Assembly: GCA_032622095.1 (NCBI GenBank)
Contig: CP136068.1
Span: 182,098,796 to 182,162,795 of the forward strand
Reading direction: 5' to 3'
Source: Siphonodentalium dalli
Taxonomy: Eukaryota > Mollusca > Scaphopoda > Gadilida > Siphonodentaliidae
DNA: 64,000 bases
Shown here one piece after another: positions 32,592-46,562 of the stretch (positions within the stretch are counted from its first letter, which is position 1; every line of letters starts with the position of its first letter). The notes beneath the pieces are model-generated. The model was not told where the DNA came from. It ran no database searches and saw nothing but the letters and a program-made list of their open reading frames with translations. The position numbers and the translations under genes were made by a program.

Positions 32592-34827
32592 TGTCCAGCT
32601 GAAGTCATGAGTGAGAAAGGTGTAATGCGTCCGTCCTCTCTGACTGTGGCTGTGAATGCTCGTAATAATGTGAATCTGATGTTAAATGAATGAATGGATG
32701 ATGTATGTACATGATTCATGGTTTCCATTTTATAGTTCTCTATGCGATAAATTCGTGTTAGCATATTCTGTCCTCGTGCTTAGTAAACACGGAAATCTTT
32801 TCGCCGTGAATTCGACAGTTCCCGGGACAATCTACCGCCTGTCGAGTCAGTTTCCGACTGCAATATACCGCATATTGTTTCACCGGCTCATATTTCGTGT
32901 TTAATGATCGCCATTTCCGCTATATCCTTGGACAATAAATAACCTTTTATATAATAACACACACAACTCCCACAACGGGGTGGTGTTTTCGCATGTAAAC
33001 TCGAAGACACAACACTGTCAACACCATGGATATTAGTCTAGAATAGTAGTATCTATTGTAAACAAGACTCTGTCGGAAGTGCCTTGGGCTGATGGCCACG
33101 AGTTACGTCCACGTAATGAGATGGCTCATTGCCGTTAGTGGTACGAAAGTAGGCCAGACGCCCACACGCACAATGTATGTGGTCGTCTGGAACGCGCGCG
33201 CCAGTCAAATGTATGCATGAATGTAAGTTGGTTTGGTTACCTCTCCCCCCACACGGCCCATTGATAAATGTTTGAAGGCACACCTCTTATATATTTATAT
33301 CTTTGGGTAATAAACATCTAAAACAATATATATATATTTTTCTTCAATTCCAACTAAATGATGGTTAAAACTAATATAAACATTGTCAATTCCGCAGTTT
33401 TACCTATGAAATGAACAATTGCTATCTGCATTGATTGTCATACGCCAGTTTTCTACTGCATTTAACATAACCTGCATATCGGTATAAATGTACATGTATG
33501 CACAAATCAACTGCATAACCAAGGGAAGAAATCGTGCGTTCACCTAAATCAACCCCGGTGTGTAAATATTTAAGTTCGTGAATAAGAAAGTTAATGTTAC
33601 AATTTAGAGAGAGTTGTGGAAACACTGCTACACTGTGTATATATGGTATCAAACGAGTTTCATAAATTGGTATGTCCTTCACGTAAGAATACACGAAATC
33701 ATATATGTTTCCCCATATCTATTATCGACATGTATTTGTATACATTTATATTTATTTGTTATATACATTATATTGCACCACACATTGGACCGTCCCTCTG
33801 GAACATTGTGCAATCCGAAGATATCGCAATTGTATACCCTCATACGCTGGAAAGCTCGCCCAGATACGTGAATCAGATTACCACATTTGCCTGGTCCACA
33901 CATTAGAACCTGTCCGGTTTGGAATAAGGCCCGCCAGCGATGGGCAGCTTATAATTATGTTGACAATGTTCTTGTGGACTTGCCCTGATACACGAACCTG
34001 ATTGTAATCCCTATACACACCCTAACGTCGGACCAATGCGCAATACACTTCGCAAAGCTGCACATTTTACGATCAGACCCGTTTGCTCTTGATGGCCTAT
34101 ATTGTCCGTGAGTGTATGCTCTGATAAACTAACTCAGACACACGAATCGGTTTGTCATTCATGTGTTTGATCCACACATTATAGCGTTTGTCGGGATTGA
34201 TACTTTTGGGCTTATGTTTTTTCAAAGGCGCAATGTTCTTCCAAACTTGCCCAGATACACGAATAAGATAAATTATTGCGCAATGCATTACCATCTGAAA
34301 CACCCATATGGTTGTTCCCATACAAATTGATTTATATATTTGGGATCCAAATTGTATATGACAAATGTTTAAAGAAAACATACAAGTTCGCGGTTCGCGA
34401 CCAATTTTGCTATACAAAATACTATCCCACATTATTGTAAATGATATGTGTCAGTGTCGGTGTATCCTGGTCAGAGCACGAACGAACAAGATACATATGG
34501 ACCAGTGCGTAGGACATCTGGAACACACCGTCTTTTCGGGCATGACAGTAGTGGCGGTGTCGGTGTGCCCTGGGCAGAGTGTGACCGAGTATATACATAA
34601 AATATGAATATGAACATGGCACACACATAGCGTCGGGTTCTGGAATACTTCAGCACACAGCATATATTCATACTTGGGCACGGCTTCTCTGCGATTGAGG
34701 ATAAATAAATGTATACATACATATAATATATATACGTACACGCACACATATATATATTTATGTATACATGTATATATATATACCGATAACTTCAACTCAT
34801 ACCCACTTTATTTTGTTCTGCTTGTAG
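32592..34827. other. Gene-poor spacer with microsatellites
   Basis: No supported gene. It includes TA/CA-rich simple sequence near 34700-34795 just before the candidate exon at 34828. Many short ORFs overlap on both strands without a consistent coding signal. Confidence 0.45.
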
Positions 34828-34880
34828 GCCTCAGGGAGACCACTCAGCTCAAATCCGGTATAAGCTACGCCGGCGTGCCT
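34828..34880 (+). CDS. Candidate 53-nt internal exon
   Basis: Flanked by a pyrimidine-rich acceptor (TTTTGTTCTGCTTGTAG) and a consensus donor GTAAGT at 34881. One frame is open (LRETTQLKSGISYAGVP). Partner exons were not found. A short segment with good splice sites can arise by chance, so this is a hypothesis. Confidence 0.3.
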
Positions 34881-36182
34881 GTAAGTATTGCATATACATC
34901 GATACAGTTGTGAAGAATTGACAGTCCACATCTGGCAATCAAACATAGTTATTAGCATACATGTTCTACCAATCAGCCGGTCGCTTCATGCAATGGCAAT
35001 TCTTTGTTTACCATATAGTTGATATCCGCGCATATGTGTTAAATTGCCAATATTCAACCAGATTTTGTGCTGTCAGATCGTATTGTATTGAAATGTCTAT
35101 TTAAGTTGGACTTTCATCGATGATTATAACACTGTTTTTAAATTTGCGTGACGTTTGTAATAAATGTCCACTCTTAAAGACTAAACGATTATACAGGCGA
35201 AATGAATATATGTTCTTCTGTTAACTATTTATGTCCCCTAGCAACCGTCGGCGTTCCATCTAGTCAATATGTGTAGAAAGCTACACTCATTAATTCTTAA
35301 TGTTTAGTTTGGGATACACACCATATAGGAATATAAATAGCGGTTACCGAGGATGAACATGCAAATGCACAACAATCCTATACATTGCATTATTGTCCAA
35401 TGTGAATGCATAACTTATAACACCAAGACATACTATGCCCGTTCCGTTTCGGACTCTAAACATCGACACGACTAGCTTAAATGATGAGCTGGTGTATAGA
35501 AGGAACAGAATAACAACTTTCCGATTAAAGCCTCAAGTTGAACAGTTAAAATTTGAATATTATCTCGTTGTTTTCGCTGACAGGCGGTCTATACAAGATT
35601 GTAGTTTTGATGTGTGGTTTGGAATCACCAAGACACTGATCATTGAGTGCTAGCATATGGAAAGATATGGAGAGTTTCTTTTGCAAGACTGTATCAGAAC
35701 AGGCATTGAATTTGTCGCCTGGAGCGGCGGTGGCATTATGATTTGAGGAAACTGCACGTGACGACCATTGGCGATTGTACAGTTATATGGCCACTCGGTT
35801 ATATTCCTTGACCATCTGTCCTAAAATTGAAACTGCTGCAAAATGGCTAAAGTGTATGTTCATATATATTTAACTCCCCAGGACATATCTGATAGAATCC
35901 CAAGAGTTAACTCCCCCTAGAAAATGTCATATGGAATCCCACTGTAATGCCGGCGAAATCCCACTGGATGACTTCGTGAAATCTTATCATGATTTTCTTT
36001 CTAAATCCTGCTGAGTATCTGGTGGTATTTCAGGATACCCCGGTCAACAGTACAGATCCAATCCCGACGAATCCAAAATTCCAAATTGATTTCCAAACTA
36101 TTCACGATCACGTTCCGTTTATGTGTTACCTCAGTCGAAACGTTATGTGACATGCGCTTAGCATGGCATATAGTCAGCAATT
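34881..36182. other. Gene-poor spacer
   Basis: The only frame worth noting is an ATG-started 72-codon ORF at 35435-35653 (plus), with no recognised domain. No repeats or RNA genes seen. Confidence 0.4.
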
Positions 36183-36240
36183 TGTTTTTGCATGAGATCA
36201 GTCAGTTTTTCCGTTAAAGTACTACATATATTTTCGACTG
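36183..36240 (-). repeat. 58-bp templated filler at the LINE-D edge
   Basis: Identical except for one base to 37935-37992 inside the same LINE and in the same orientation. It is joined at the truncated end of LINE-D (after the shared GTCGAAAAT) and is followed on its left by unrelated DNA. Confidence 0.8.
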
Positions 36241-38710
36241 TTTTTCACGACGTGATTTCAAGGGTTTCCAACCAGTTTCTAACATAACTGTAGAATTACC
36301 GACATATTGATGGCACCCGTCACAATTCGAGCTTCTTCGTATTGTACGTTTTTGATTTTATCAGAGTATTGTTGGGAGCAAGCTCCCCAGACAATACAGG
36401 AGTATTCGAGGATTGATCGAACTAGCGTGAAGTAGCATTTTTCGAGTGCTGTTCGGTCAAGATAGAATCGGTATTTCCTCAGTAGAGAGATGCGTTTCCA
36501 TGCGGTCTTAGACATTTCTGCAATATGAGGCCCCCAGCTTCCATCATTGCTCAATATAATGCCAAGATGTTTATGTACTTTTACTTCTTTGATGGGCTTT
36601 TGGTTAATGTACAGGGTTGGGTGGTTTAGTGAGATACGTTTTCAGGACCACGCTAGTGATTCTGTCTTGAGTTCCTTGAATTTAGCATGCCATTTAGAAG
36701 ACCAAGCTTGGAGTTTGTCAATATCCCGTTGTCGTACTATCGCTCCAGTGCGAGGGTCATTGGTAGTAAATACAATGGGTGTGTCGTCGGCAAAGAGGCG
36801 AACGTTACATGTAATATTTGCAACAATGTCATTTATAAATACGAGAACGATAATAGGGCCCAATATATATCCCTGGGGCAATCCTGTGGTGGTCTCCCCC
36901 ATTTGGATTGACCATAGCGTAGGACAACACGCTGCTGTCGGTTAGACAGATATGATCTGAACCATTGTAATAAGTTATCACGAATTCCTATACCATGAAG
37001 TTTAAATAGTAAACCACCGTGCCATACTTTGTCAAATGCTTTACTAATGTCGAAAAATAGTAATCGAATGTCTTGCCCCTCGTTAAGTGAACTTCTGATA
37101 TCGTTATATATTGCACACACCTGATAAGAGGTTGAATCAGTGGGAATGAAGCCAGAATGATGTTCGGTTAAAATATGGTTTGACTGGAGATAAGTCATGA
37201 AATTCTCGTAGATGTATTTTTCAAATAATTTGCTTATACAACTCAGAAGTGAAATCGGACGATAATTTTCTGGATTTGTTACGATCGCCTTTCTTGTGTA
37301 TAGGTACCACGTTCGCTCGTTTCCGTTCCGTAGGAAAGTATGATTCGCGGAGAAAACGGTTGAACATCTGCGAAAGAGACTTGCTCAAGCTTGTAAAGTT
37401 TTTTCAATAATCGCGGGCTTATAAAATCAGGACCAGCTGCCATATCAGGCTGTATTGCCTTTAGCGCGTTGAAGACTTCTAATTCGGTTATTTCTATACA
37501 ATTCAATGTAGAAAGATCGGGGTCATCATCTAATAGATCTGGGGGTTATATGACCTATCAATGGATTTGATGCTACAGAAATAATTATTGAGGACCTCTG
37601 ATTTGTCCTTGTCGGCCGATACAATGTTGCCTTGCCAATTTAAAGGTGGCACATTGTCAGATATAGTGGTCGAGAGACGATTACAAGTTTTTCACCACTT
37701 ACTGTCCGTTGTCCTGATATCATGCAGGATTTCTTGTACCTTTGTAAAATGTACGCGTTTAGCCGCTCTCACTTCGTTAATTACATCGTTGCGAATTTTA
37801 CGATATTTGCACCAGATTGGGGGTGTATTTCTTATTTTTGCAATTTTGTGTATTCATTTTCGTTGCCTAATTAAGTACTGAACTTTATCCATTCAGGTTC
37901 TTCTCACCTATAGTGGATTGTTTTTTGTGGAACGTGTTTTTGCATGAGATCAGTCAGTTTTTCTGTTAAAGTACTACATATATTTTCGACTGGTATGTGT
38001 TTAAACAATTGTTGCCAGTCGGGAGATTCTATTTGATGGTTGATGGCAGGATAATCGGCTTGTTCGTACATGTAGAGTGTGCGCATGGCAGGTTTATTCG
38101 GTTTTATTGGGTTATGGGTGTGAATGTTTACATAAACGGGGACAAAGTATCGGAGTAAGTCGCAAAAGAAGGGTTCTAGTGTTCCACTTTCCTTTTTCAT
38201 GCAGTTCTCGTGTATTAGAACGACGCAAACTGATGTTCATTTAAGTCTCCACATACGACTATTCTTTTAGATGGATACGCATTGATCACATCGCCATTAT
38301 TGCCTTCTATCTCACCCCAGCATTCTACATTTGGGGAGGGGGTGATGAAACGTACCAACTAACACATTTTATCCATTCATTAAGATTTCAATCCATATAT
38401 TTTCTAGGTTACTTCTCTCCAAGTCTTGTCTCCGTTTGAATGCTAACTAGTATTGTATGTAGACAATGACGACACCCCCTACTGTGTCAGTATTAGTTCT
38501 ATTCCTGCGCTCGGGTGTGTGACATCCTGGTAAGTGTAAGTCGTTTGCGTTGTGTCTTGTTCCAAGCCAAGACTCCGTGAAACCACATACATCGTACTTT
38601 TGAATTCCAGTGGAAAGTATGTCTAATTTCGGGACGATGCTCTGCGCGTTAAAATGGAAAACTGATACTACAGCATATGGTTCAGGGCCGGGGTTTTGCA
38701 ATATCTTACC
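36241..38710 (-). pseudogene. Decayed jockey-like LINE ORF2, copy D
   Basis: Minus-strand remnants in order: endonuclease N-terminus (FHFNAQSIVPKLDIL, then FTESWLGTRHN, 38701-38447), linker (38200-37904), RT start (NCIEITELEVFNALKAIQPD, 37506), HSGFIPTDST and FFDISKAFDKVWH (37198-36833), GLPQGYILGP and LFADD (36902-36642), and the C-terminal region with YSCIVWGA and ETGWKPLKSRRE (36554-36241). Many frameshifts and stops. The 3' part is lost at 36240, where a 58-bp filler begins. LINE ORF1 remnants lie upstream at 41090-41835. Confidence 0.75.
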
Positions 38711-40241
38711 ATATATTATTAGTAATTGTCTGAGCCATGTTGTTATTCCAACTACGTTCCTACTTGTGTGTGCACATGTCGAATTAGGTTTTCTATGTTT
38801 ATGATTTCCGTGTTTATGATTGTTACATCAATAATATGCGAAAGAGTTTGATTTGGTTCGTTCCGTTGATGGATAGGTTTGTGAAGTAGAGGAGAAGTTT
38901 AGATGTATATGGATCACATCGGTATTTACGTTTTGAGTATCGCACGCGACTGTATAATAAGCCTACCCGTGATCTATGATAGTTATACAGGATCATTGTG
39001 GTAACTCATTTCGATAAAGCAGAGTTGGTGGGCAGGCTTCCTCATTTGGAGCGACGTTTGGTCAAATGCAAGGTTGTTATTTAACATATATAAATACAGT
39101 GAGATGCAGGGTATATATATGAAATAAGTAGAAATGATAAAAGAATAAAAAAAATGAAAAAACGTATTCGTGTTACGGAATAAAACAGTTCCTAAAGGGA
39201 AGTTTAACGTGTATGGGAAGGTTTTCATTAGTGATATGCAGTTGGGAGGATGTCAAGTCTGTGTAGTTCCGTGGGCATTTCATAGTATGACACAAAAAAG
39301 CAATTCGTTACTCTATATGTTGTACAGGGATTTCCATATTAAGTAAACAGGATTACTATAGGCCAAGAGGCCATCATTATAAAATATGTCAATTCTCGTC
39401 ACTTTGTTACTATTATGGTCACATTCAGGCCTGGAATCCGAAGAAAAACCTGACCGGCTGGTGTTTTCCTGTGGTGAATACACATACACCATTCCATTTC
39501 ACTGAGTGTAGTATAACTGCCACCGTAATGGAAATTAAGAAGCATTACCAAACGATGTACTTTGCAGACTCCTCGTCAGAGACTTGTGCAAGTTGGTTGT
39601 GGACATGAAATCAATCGTGACATAACAAAAATAAGTAGCCGTGAAACCTGACATCAGTTCCTGAAACATGAAACAATGAGTTAGTTATCAATATCATTAT
39701 ATAATAGTATTCGTTCGTGATATAATAGTATTCGTTCGTTATATCGTGTGTACTGTGTATAAATGATATTAAACAATAACAGTCTGGCTATCTGTGATTT
39801 TGGCCAAAAAGCTCGTGGCGATAATCGTTTACAGGTCACGAGCGATAACTCAATCCAATTGTTGTAAACTTGGCAAAACATTCGGGATAGATTACTTTAT
39901 TCCTGTTTACTTGATCATTGGCAGATTGGAATGGAAAATAGCTGTATGACATTCTAAGTTCTTGGTTTAGGAGAACGGGTAAAATTACAATACAAATATG
40001 AGGGGGCGTGATAGGGTCCTGATCGAAGTATAAGGTGGATGGGGTACTGTTCGAGTAGTTGTGAGAATGGAATTTTAGTATTATGGCTGGGGGTATAGCA
40101 AATAAGAGCATGTATGGATACTCTGTTCTCATATAGTTGCGCATCTTAACATCGTTTTGGTGTACATTAGTGCTTATTATACCATTTAAATATTTACATA
40201 TAGACTCAAACAGATGGTAATTGTCAATTAACTGCCAGGTA
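38711..40241. other. Spacer, no supported gene
   Basis: Contains a short tandem pair AATAGTATTCGTTCGT near 39704-39741. The sequence just right of 38711 may be the old 5' part of LINE-D, too diverged to assign. Confidence 0.4.
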
Positions 40242-40677
40242 TTAGTTCACCCTTATCCCATGACTACAGTGCTGGTTGTCGGGGACAGAAATAGTCTTCA
40301 CCCCTGGTGCATTCATTCTTGATGCGACGATAATTGAAAGAATGCTTGAGAGAGGGTTAGTTCTTTTGGATGGGCTAGGTTGGAAATTACTAGATTTTTC
40401 GTTAGCGCTATATGTTAGCAGCCGTATATACGGGAGCAAAATATTAGACCATTACCGAGTCTAAGTGCCGGGCACTAGTTTATTCTTATCCCTATGATAG
40501 TGTTGATCGGGGACAGAAGTAGCCGTTACCCAGGTGCATTCCTTATTGGCGAAACGATTGAAGGAATGATTGAGGGAAGGTTAGTTCTTTTGGATGAGCG
40601 AACACCAGGTGTATACGCTGGAAATTAATAGTTGTTTTCACAATCGCTATCTGATTTAGACCATTCCGAGTCTAAGT
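40242..40677 (+). repeat. Diverged tandem duplication, ~230-bp unit
   Basis: Unit 1 (40242-40466) and unit 2 (40475-40677) share ACTAGTT/TTAGTTCACCCTTATCCC, GGGGACAGAAxTAG, TTAGTTCTTTTGGATG and ACCxxxxCGAGTCTAAG. Not coding. Confidence 0.75.
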
Positions 40678-41089
40678 TATACTCATGAAAGTTAAGTTAT
40701 CATTGAGATACTTATAATTAGTGATTATAACACAACCCACTCAACGGATGTAGTGGTGTAGTGGTTGAGCTGAGGAATTTACATGTATATAAATACAGAG
40801 TATTCGCCGATGTGCTACTCTGAATATGAACAATGTATATCAGACATAGCAACTACATATAAATGTGGGCAATTCAGTCGTATCAATTATTCATCCATAT
40901 ATAGTGGAAATATGAGACAGTGGAATATACATACACGCGAGACAATATTTGTGAACAGTTATGGGCCATTAATTGTTGTCCAAAACAAGTTACAGTGATG
41001 TTATGGACATCTTGGAAAGAATAGCTGGCTCCGGAGGTCGTCGAATTCGTGGAAGCTATCAATCCTGTGGACGTACGCACGCCAGTCTT

Positions 41090-41835
41090 TCACAAAGATG
41101 ACACGTTGAATGTCCAATTTGACTCAACTGCCTTTTCTTTCTTCAGTTTCCTGCATTCACCTGCAATCTGAGAGCGTCGGTTGGTCAGGTGCTCGTTTAT
41201 ATAAACACGCTGATACTTTCGGGAGTCTTTCAGTGTCCGCCTCGCACGATAAACAAAAGTACGTTTCTTGTAATGCTGGAATCGTACAAGTATGGACCTC
41301 TGGCTTCCACGCTTACCGGAGCGGTGACAGTGTTCAATATATTCAGGTTTAACACTAATACCCATATCCTCTGCTATTCCCTAAATTATTTCCTCGACAT
41401 CTTCAGCCTGGCGCTCCTTCACCCCGGTGATACGTTTCGCACCCCGTACTCTTTTATGCCGTCAATATCGGATTCGAGTTGGTAGATGCGTTCGTCATGT
41501 TGTTTGTTTTCATGTTCCAGTTTTTCCATTCTTATTCGTAGGTCTGCATTTTCATTCTCCAGTTGTGCGATCCTATTTTCCAATCTCTTATTCGCTTCCA
41601 GGCAAACAGTTTTGAAAATATTTTCCATAGAGGTCTGACAATCTGGATCACGCAGTGCCAGTTTAAATTCGGTAATTAAATCAGAGGATTGTGGCCGAGG
41701 TATGTGTTGTTCTCCGTCGTCCGCAAACGTACTATTATCGTATGGGGTACCGATATCAAACACATTGGAGCCTGATGTTAAATTAATTCTTCTCTTGGTT
41801 TCTTGGTCTCCGTTGTCTCTGTCTATATTTGACTA
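41090..41835 (-). pseudogene. LINE ORF1 remnant with coiled coil, copy F
   Basis: The minus frame from about 41835 holds DLITEFKLALRDPDCQTSM, then a coiled coil (ENRIAQLENENADLRIRME). A frameshift near 41430 and an in-frame TAG near 41373 precede ITGVKERQAEDV, IEHCHRSGK and VYINEHLTNRRSQIAGECRK, which match the RNA-binding and C-terminal parts of LINE ORF1 proteins of jockey/CR1-type elements. LINE-D ORF2 lies 2.4 kb downstream in the same orientation, so both may come from one interrupted element. Confidence 0.65.
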
Positions 41836-43564
41836 TCGTCGGACCCGCGTGGTCGCCTATCGTTTTCTCTTCTCTCCGACGACATGGATTATCTGGTTCA
41901 CTACTCAGTACTACGGCGATAGTGGTTGTGGAATGTGGAGTAAACAACAAGGCCTGTCTAATGATTGGCTGAGGCCGGAATGTTCGATAATCGTATGCAG
42001 ATGTCAAAGGTCAACTTTGAAAATGTTCACACGAACTGTTGGTGGCATCAATTTCGAAACATGCACATCGTTTAATTGGATGAGATTGGTGATATATGAG
42101 TAACGTCAGAAGTTTCCCGCTTTCATGATCGCACGATCGAATTCCTGAGCTGATTAATTCAACACGGGCTGTACAAGTGTCATTCAACTAGTTCGATACT
42201 TTGAGTTAGACTCCCGACATAGACACAATTCCAACGACACATCCGAAATGTATGATGCGATCATGAGTCTTCTCGTAGCATCATCACGAAGACTTGTTTC
42301 GTCTCAACCGTTATATATCCCACATAAGAACTGTTCTGATAGAGAAAAGTAACAGATCGGTCATCTTTGATGTGAATTGACCAATCATATATTGAGAGTA
42401 ATTGGGAGTAATTTAAAAAATATATAATAATTCTACTTTTGGCATTAAATGAAATATTGCTTTTATTGGATACGTTCTAAAAATATTTTAAAAAATCCAA
42501 TAAACCTGTCCAGTATCCAGCTTCCACCTCACAATTAATGTCATCAGAACGAGGTGCAATTTGTCTGCGAAAATTGTGAACTTGGCCATCATCATATTTA
42601 GCCTCGAATCTTCTTTAATATGCCTATCACACAACCTCCCCTTTCTTTTGACATCCATACATTTATGCACCACATTCAATATGTGGGGAAAGTATATGAC
42701 GGATAGGTTGTAAGCCATTATTTCTTTAACACTACCTATATTGACAAATGGAAAGGCCGTAAGATCCACCAGCCAGTGATCCATTCTGCCTTGTTGTTAC
42801 CAGTCCGGAGGGCGAGGTGTGTAATCCATGGACGACCTGACTATGTGGATGATACCGTCCAAAGCGGCCGCAGTTTCTCTGAAATCCCGTTCAATATTCT
42901 GAATCCATAACTATTTTCGACTAAATTGCAGTTTATTCCCTCAATAATCCAAGCTATATTACCTAGCAATATACCACATAACCCCAGCTGCGACATTCAC
43001 GTTCATGTCGATAGTCGTCTTAACCGTTATTATATAGAAACATGGACTCACTGATGATACTATATGTCGGTACGCTGTCACCAAAGAACAGTGACATTTT
43101 GGACAGCTATGACAATAACTTTCGAAAAAGTCAGTTCACTGTGACCAATCAGTTTAATCCAAACTGTGACGGCACATAAAGCATAGACGCAATGGTCAAT
43201 CACAAGTGTGCAACATCATGAATATCAATCAGTGTTGCATACTAGAAAACTAGTAAATCGGGAAGAGGAGAGGTTTCAATTATATGAATGAATGGATGCA
43301 TGTCAATAAACATAACTATATGTTTCAGGAGGATGGATACAATTAATATCAGATTCTTGGTGGATGGGTCGCCGGGCGGACAATCAGGATCAGAGGTAGA
43401 ATGGAGAGAGAACGGTGATTAAGATGATCCTGACACATAATTATTATATGCTATTAGTCGGTTGAGTCCGTATTAAGCGAGTTATAAGGCCAACGTATTG
43501 GCTTGGGCCTGAAATCCAATACGACACAGCGAGGCCTCGTAACTACATGTAGGTCACCACAGCG
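41836..43564. other. Spacer, no supported gene
   Basis: Short unconvincing ORFs only. No clear repeat apart from simple AT-rich stretches. Confidence 0.4.
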
Positions 43565-43995
43565 ACTTTGGTTGAAATCGGTCCATGTGTCTGGGAGAAC
43601 AATAGGACCCGACAAGACGTACTGGACCTAAATATCGACATTGCTTCAAATTGGACTTATTTGAATATGGAATAAGTCCACATGGACTTATTCTCGTTAT
43701 TCAACTGATTGGCCCGGGCCACAGTGAAAGCACATTATATAGATCGTATTATCGTGCAAATATGTTCACATTGGAACTAAATATTCACATATGTTCATAT
43801 TGCTCTTATTTCATCTGAAATATTGAAATATTGAACCTATTTAATTAGTTTTTCTTTATTTATTTTCCTTTAGATATAAACTGTAAACGACTAATGCCGC
43901 TATATCCTCCGCCAGGATACCCGGAGTCAACATACAAAATTTGGTTGAAATCGGTCCAGGAGTCTGGGAGAAACATCAGAACAGACATACTAGTA
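43565..43995 (+). repeat. Paired TTGGTTGAAATCGGTCCA repeat segments
   Basis: TTGGTTGAAATCGGTCCA followed by GTCTGGGAGAA occurs near 43569 and again near 43942. After the second copy come ACCTTGACCTCTCACGG and TGACCTTGACCCCCAAG. The Helitron units further right carry a related TTGAACTCAATCGAG phrase, so these may be remnants of a similar element. Confidence 0.5.
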
Positions 43996-44379
43996 GCCTG
44001 TCATTTGTAAAAACAGCGGTTTTCGACAATAACCTTGACCTCTCACGGTGACCTTGACCCCCAAGATGAGTACTGGCGGTTCGTTATGGAGAATATATAC
44101 ATATCCATAATATTATATAACTATATCCACCAAAATGTGCACCGATATCACTAAAATACTGCATATATGATCATTTTACAGAATTCTCAGAAATCACATA
44201 CCGTTGCTATGGTAACACCATTTTTGAGGCAACTAAGCTATTATAAGCTTGTCAACATTGGTTTCCAGTTTCTCCAGTATATGGACTTTAAGAAAAAGTA
44301 TGTTGCATAAAATCCCCAAAAATTTGTACGAAACCCATTTTTTTTACAACTGACAGGCTAATATACATGCATATCATAT

Positions 44380-44485
44380 TATTGTATATATATATAAACA
44401 CACACATATATATTCATACATATATATATATGTATATATATATTGCTATAATATATATATATACATATGTGTGTGTATATAGATA
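44380..44485. repeat. TA/CA microsatellite
   Basis: Imperfect alternating TATA and CACA tract, low complexity on both strands. The short minus ORF through it is rich in Tyr and Ile purely because of the repeat. Confidence 0.85.
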
Positions 44486-46562
44486 GATAATGAAAACTTG
44501 ATTTCGTGTTGAAATTTGTCATACATATGTAGAAATATATAATTTGGAAATATATTTCTCTGTTGCGGTAAGTGAAGTACGACGGACTATATAGACTATA
44601 TTTGACGTGATTGTGATAAAATTTGTTATATTTTATTTTGAATTTATTTAGTAAACGGTATAACAAGAATAAACTCTCGTGCTTTTTTTAGTGGATTCTG
44701 AAACCGATCTGATTCGTGACCGAGATAAATACAACCCGGTCACTAATGAGAGAATTTCCGGTGTCCCTCAACAACTCTAGCCTTCATCTAGTTTTCAAAT
44801 CCACACGACGATGGAAGAAATCGTGTAGGTCAGTGTCCTACACACATTGTTAAATTATCCCGTGTATGTAAACTGGTCTGAGTCGGCGATTCTAGTTTAA
44901 AGTGATAATGTACTCATAGTTGGTTGCACTATTATCTGCTTCATAGAAAAATGTAGCCATGTTTCCATTGTTTGACTGCTGAGAACGAAGTAATGTTACA
45001 GATGGCCGAATGCGAAAACAGTACACTCACAATCGATATATTCGTATACAATGGTCACGTCCCGCATCAACATAGCTTGCCTCACGATGGTGGTTTTAAT
45101 TTGATTTAATGTTAATTTGAATGTTTAAAGATGACATATTCGACTCAAATTAATAATTGTTCTACAAATTGTAGCGGTTCCATACTTGTTAGAGAATGGC
45201 TCACGTCTAGGGTATTCAGGAACACTACATTGATAAACACATTATTATCAACCAAATTAAGATAACACTATAGAACTTCATTTATTTTAGACCAACAAAC
45301 TCAAAATTAAACAATAAACTCAGTTTGGCTCAACTCGTGAATCCCTAAAGTTTGTATTTGGGAATAGAGTTTGCGCTATAAAAGGTAAACCCATTCAGTA
45401 ACTTAGAGATACTTGTCTCATATTCAGAACATCGGCGTGTGATCCTTAGGCCGCAAAGTTCAAAAGGAGTCTGTGACCACAGTTAAATCAATTTGGTAAT
45501 AGCAACGATCGGATATCGATAATATTGTACCGGGACCAGTACATACGTCTTCACGGTCTGTCGCCATCTTCATTTGTGAATGATAACGCTTGCTTGGCAA
45601 CATACATATCTGCTGGCCGATTTAAATATATGCTGGCGTATCTAGTCATTTCAGTAATATTATATATCCAAGTAATTATTCATGTTAAATGTATGTGTTA
45701 TCTTTATACCGACTCCATCCCAAAATATAGCATTTACAATTGCTGATATATACATTTTTGTTACAGCTGATATTTACAGTCTATCTTTGATACATATATA
45801 TATTGTTCTGTTGTTATTTGTTACACCAGTTAGTGCTATGTGGTGTAGAGTTAGACAGCTGGTAAAAGTTTACTAAATATCATTGAATCTGATATCAGTT
45901 GAAAATTGGAGCAAATCCATTGACTTGACCTTGAATCCGATCTCAGATAAAGTTAGGATTGGTTATGCTGTGGTAACATGTTTTAGATGGTTCCCGGCTT
46001 CATTAGCTAGAGCGTTGGTTTATTGTTGTTGAATTTGATATAATGGATGCTCTTAAAAGAGCATGGCCGATTCTTCTTGACATACATTTCTGAGATTATA
46101 TTGCAGCCACAACGTGCGCCTTTATCGGTGCATAGTACTCACGATTCATTGTATATATGACATGAGTTTAATTTCTGTTTAATTAATTGTTTGTGTCTGA
46201 TCTGAGCTTCGCAACTTTGGAGGTTTGTCTTCAGTGGTGTTAGGTGAAGGCCAGATACAATAAATTCCCCAATAGTCCGATTTGTTTTATTATTGTGTGG
46301 AACTTATTCGCCCAGCATGCATGCAATCTACTTTTAGTGCACGTTATGTGGGAATCTATCAAGTGACCGTTGTGATGAGTTACTTATACACACTGATTAT
46401 GCCGCCGCTAGGGTACTATCCCATCTGCGATGTGTTACATGTTACAAGTTGTAATGTTCTGACGTTTAGATGAGACCAGTGTGTGCGCAGAATGTAATGT
46501 GGTTGGAATTGCCCTGTAAATGTTATATACATACTCGTTCGTCCCTTTGATCACTTGAAAAT
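44486..46562. other. Spacer, no supported gene
   Basis: AT-rich unique DNA. Small ORFs near 45525-45876 and 46282-46473 show no domain or splice support. Confidence 0.4.

Noticed and set aside
34451-34795. Overlapping Tyr/Cys/His-rich minus-strand ORFs
   Set aside because: Generated by the TA/CA microsatellite.
44379-44666. 95-codon minus-strand ORF rich in Ile and Tyr
   Set aside because: Largely a translation of the TA/CA microsatellite.
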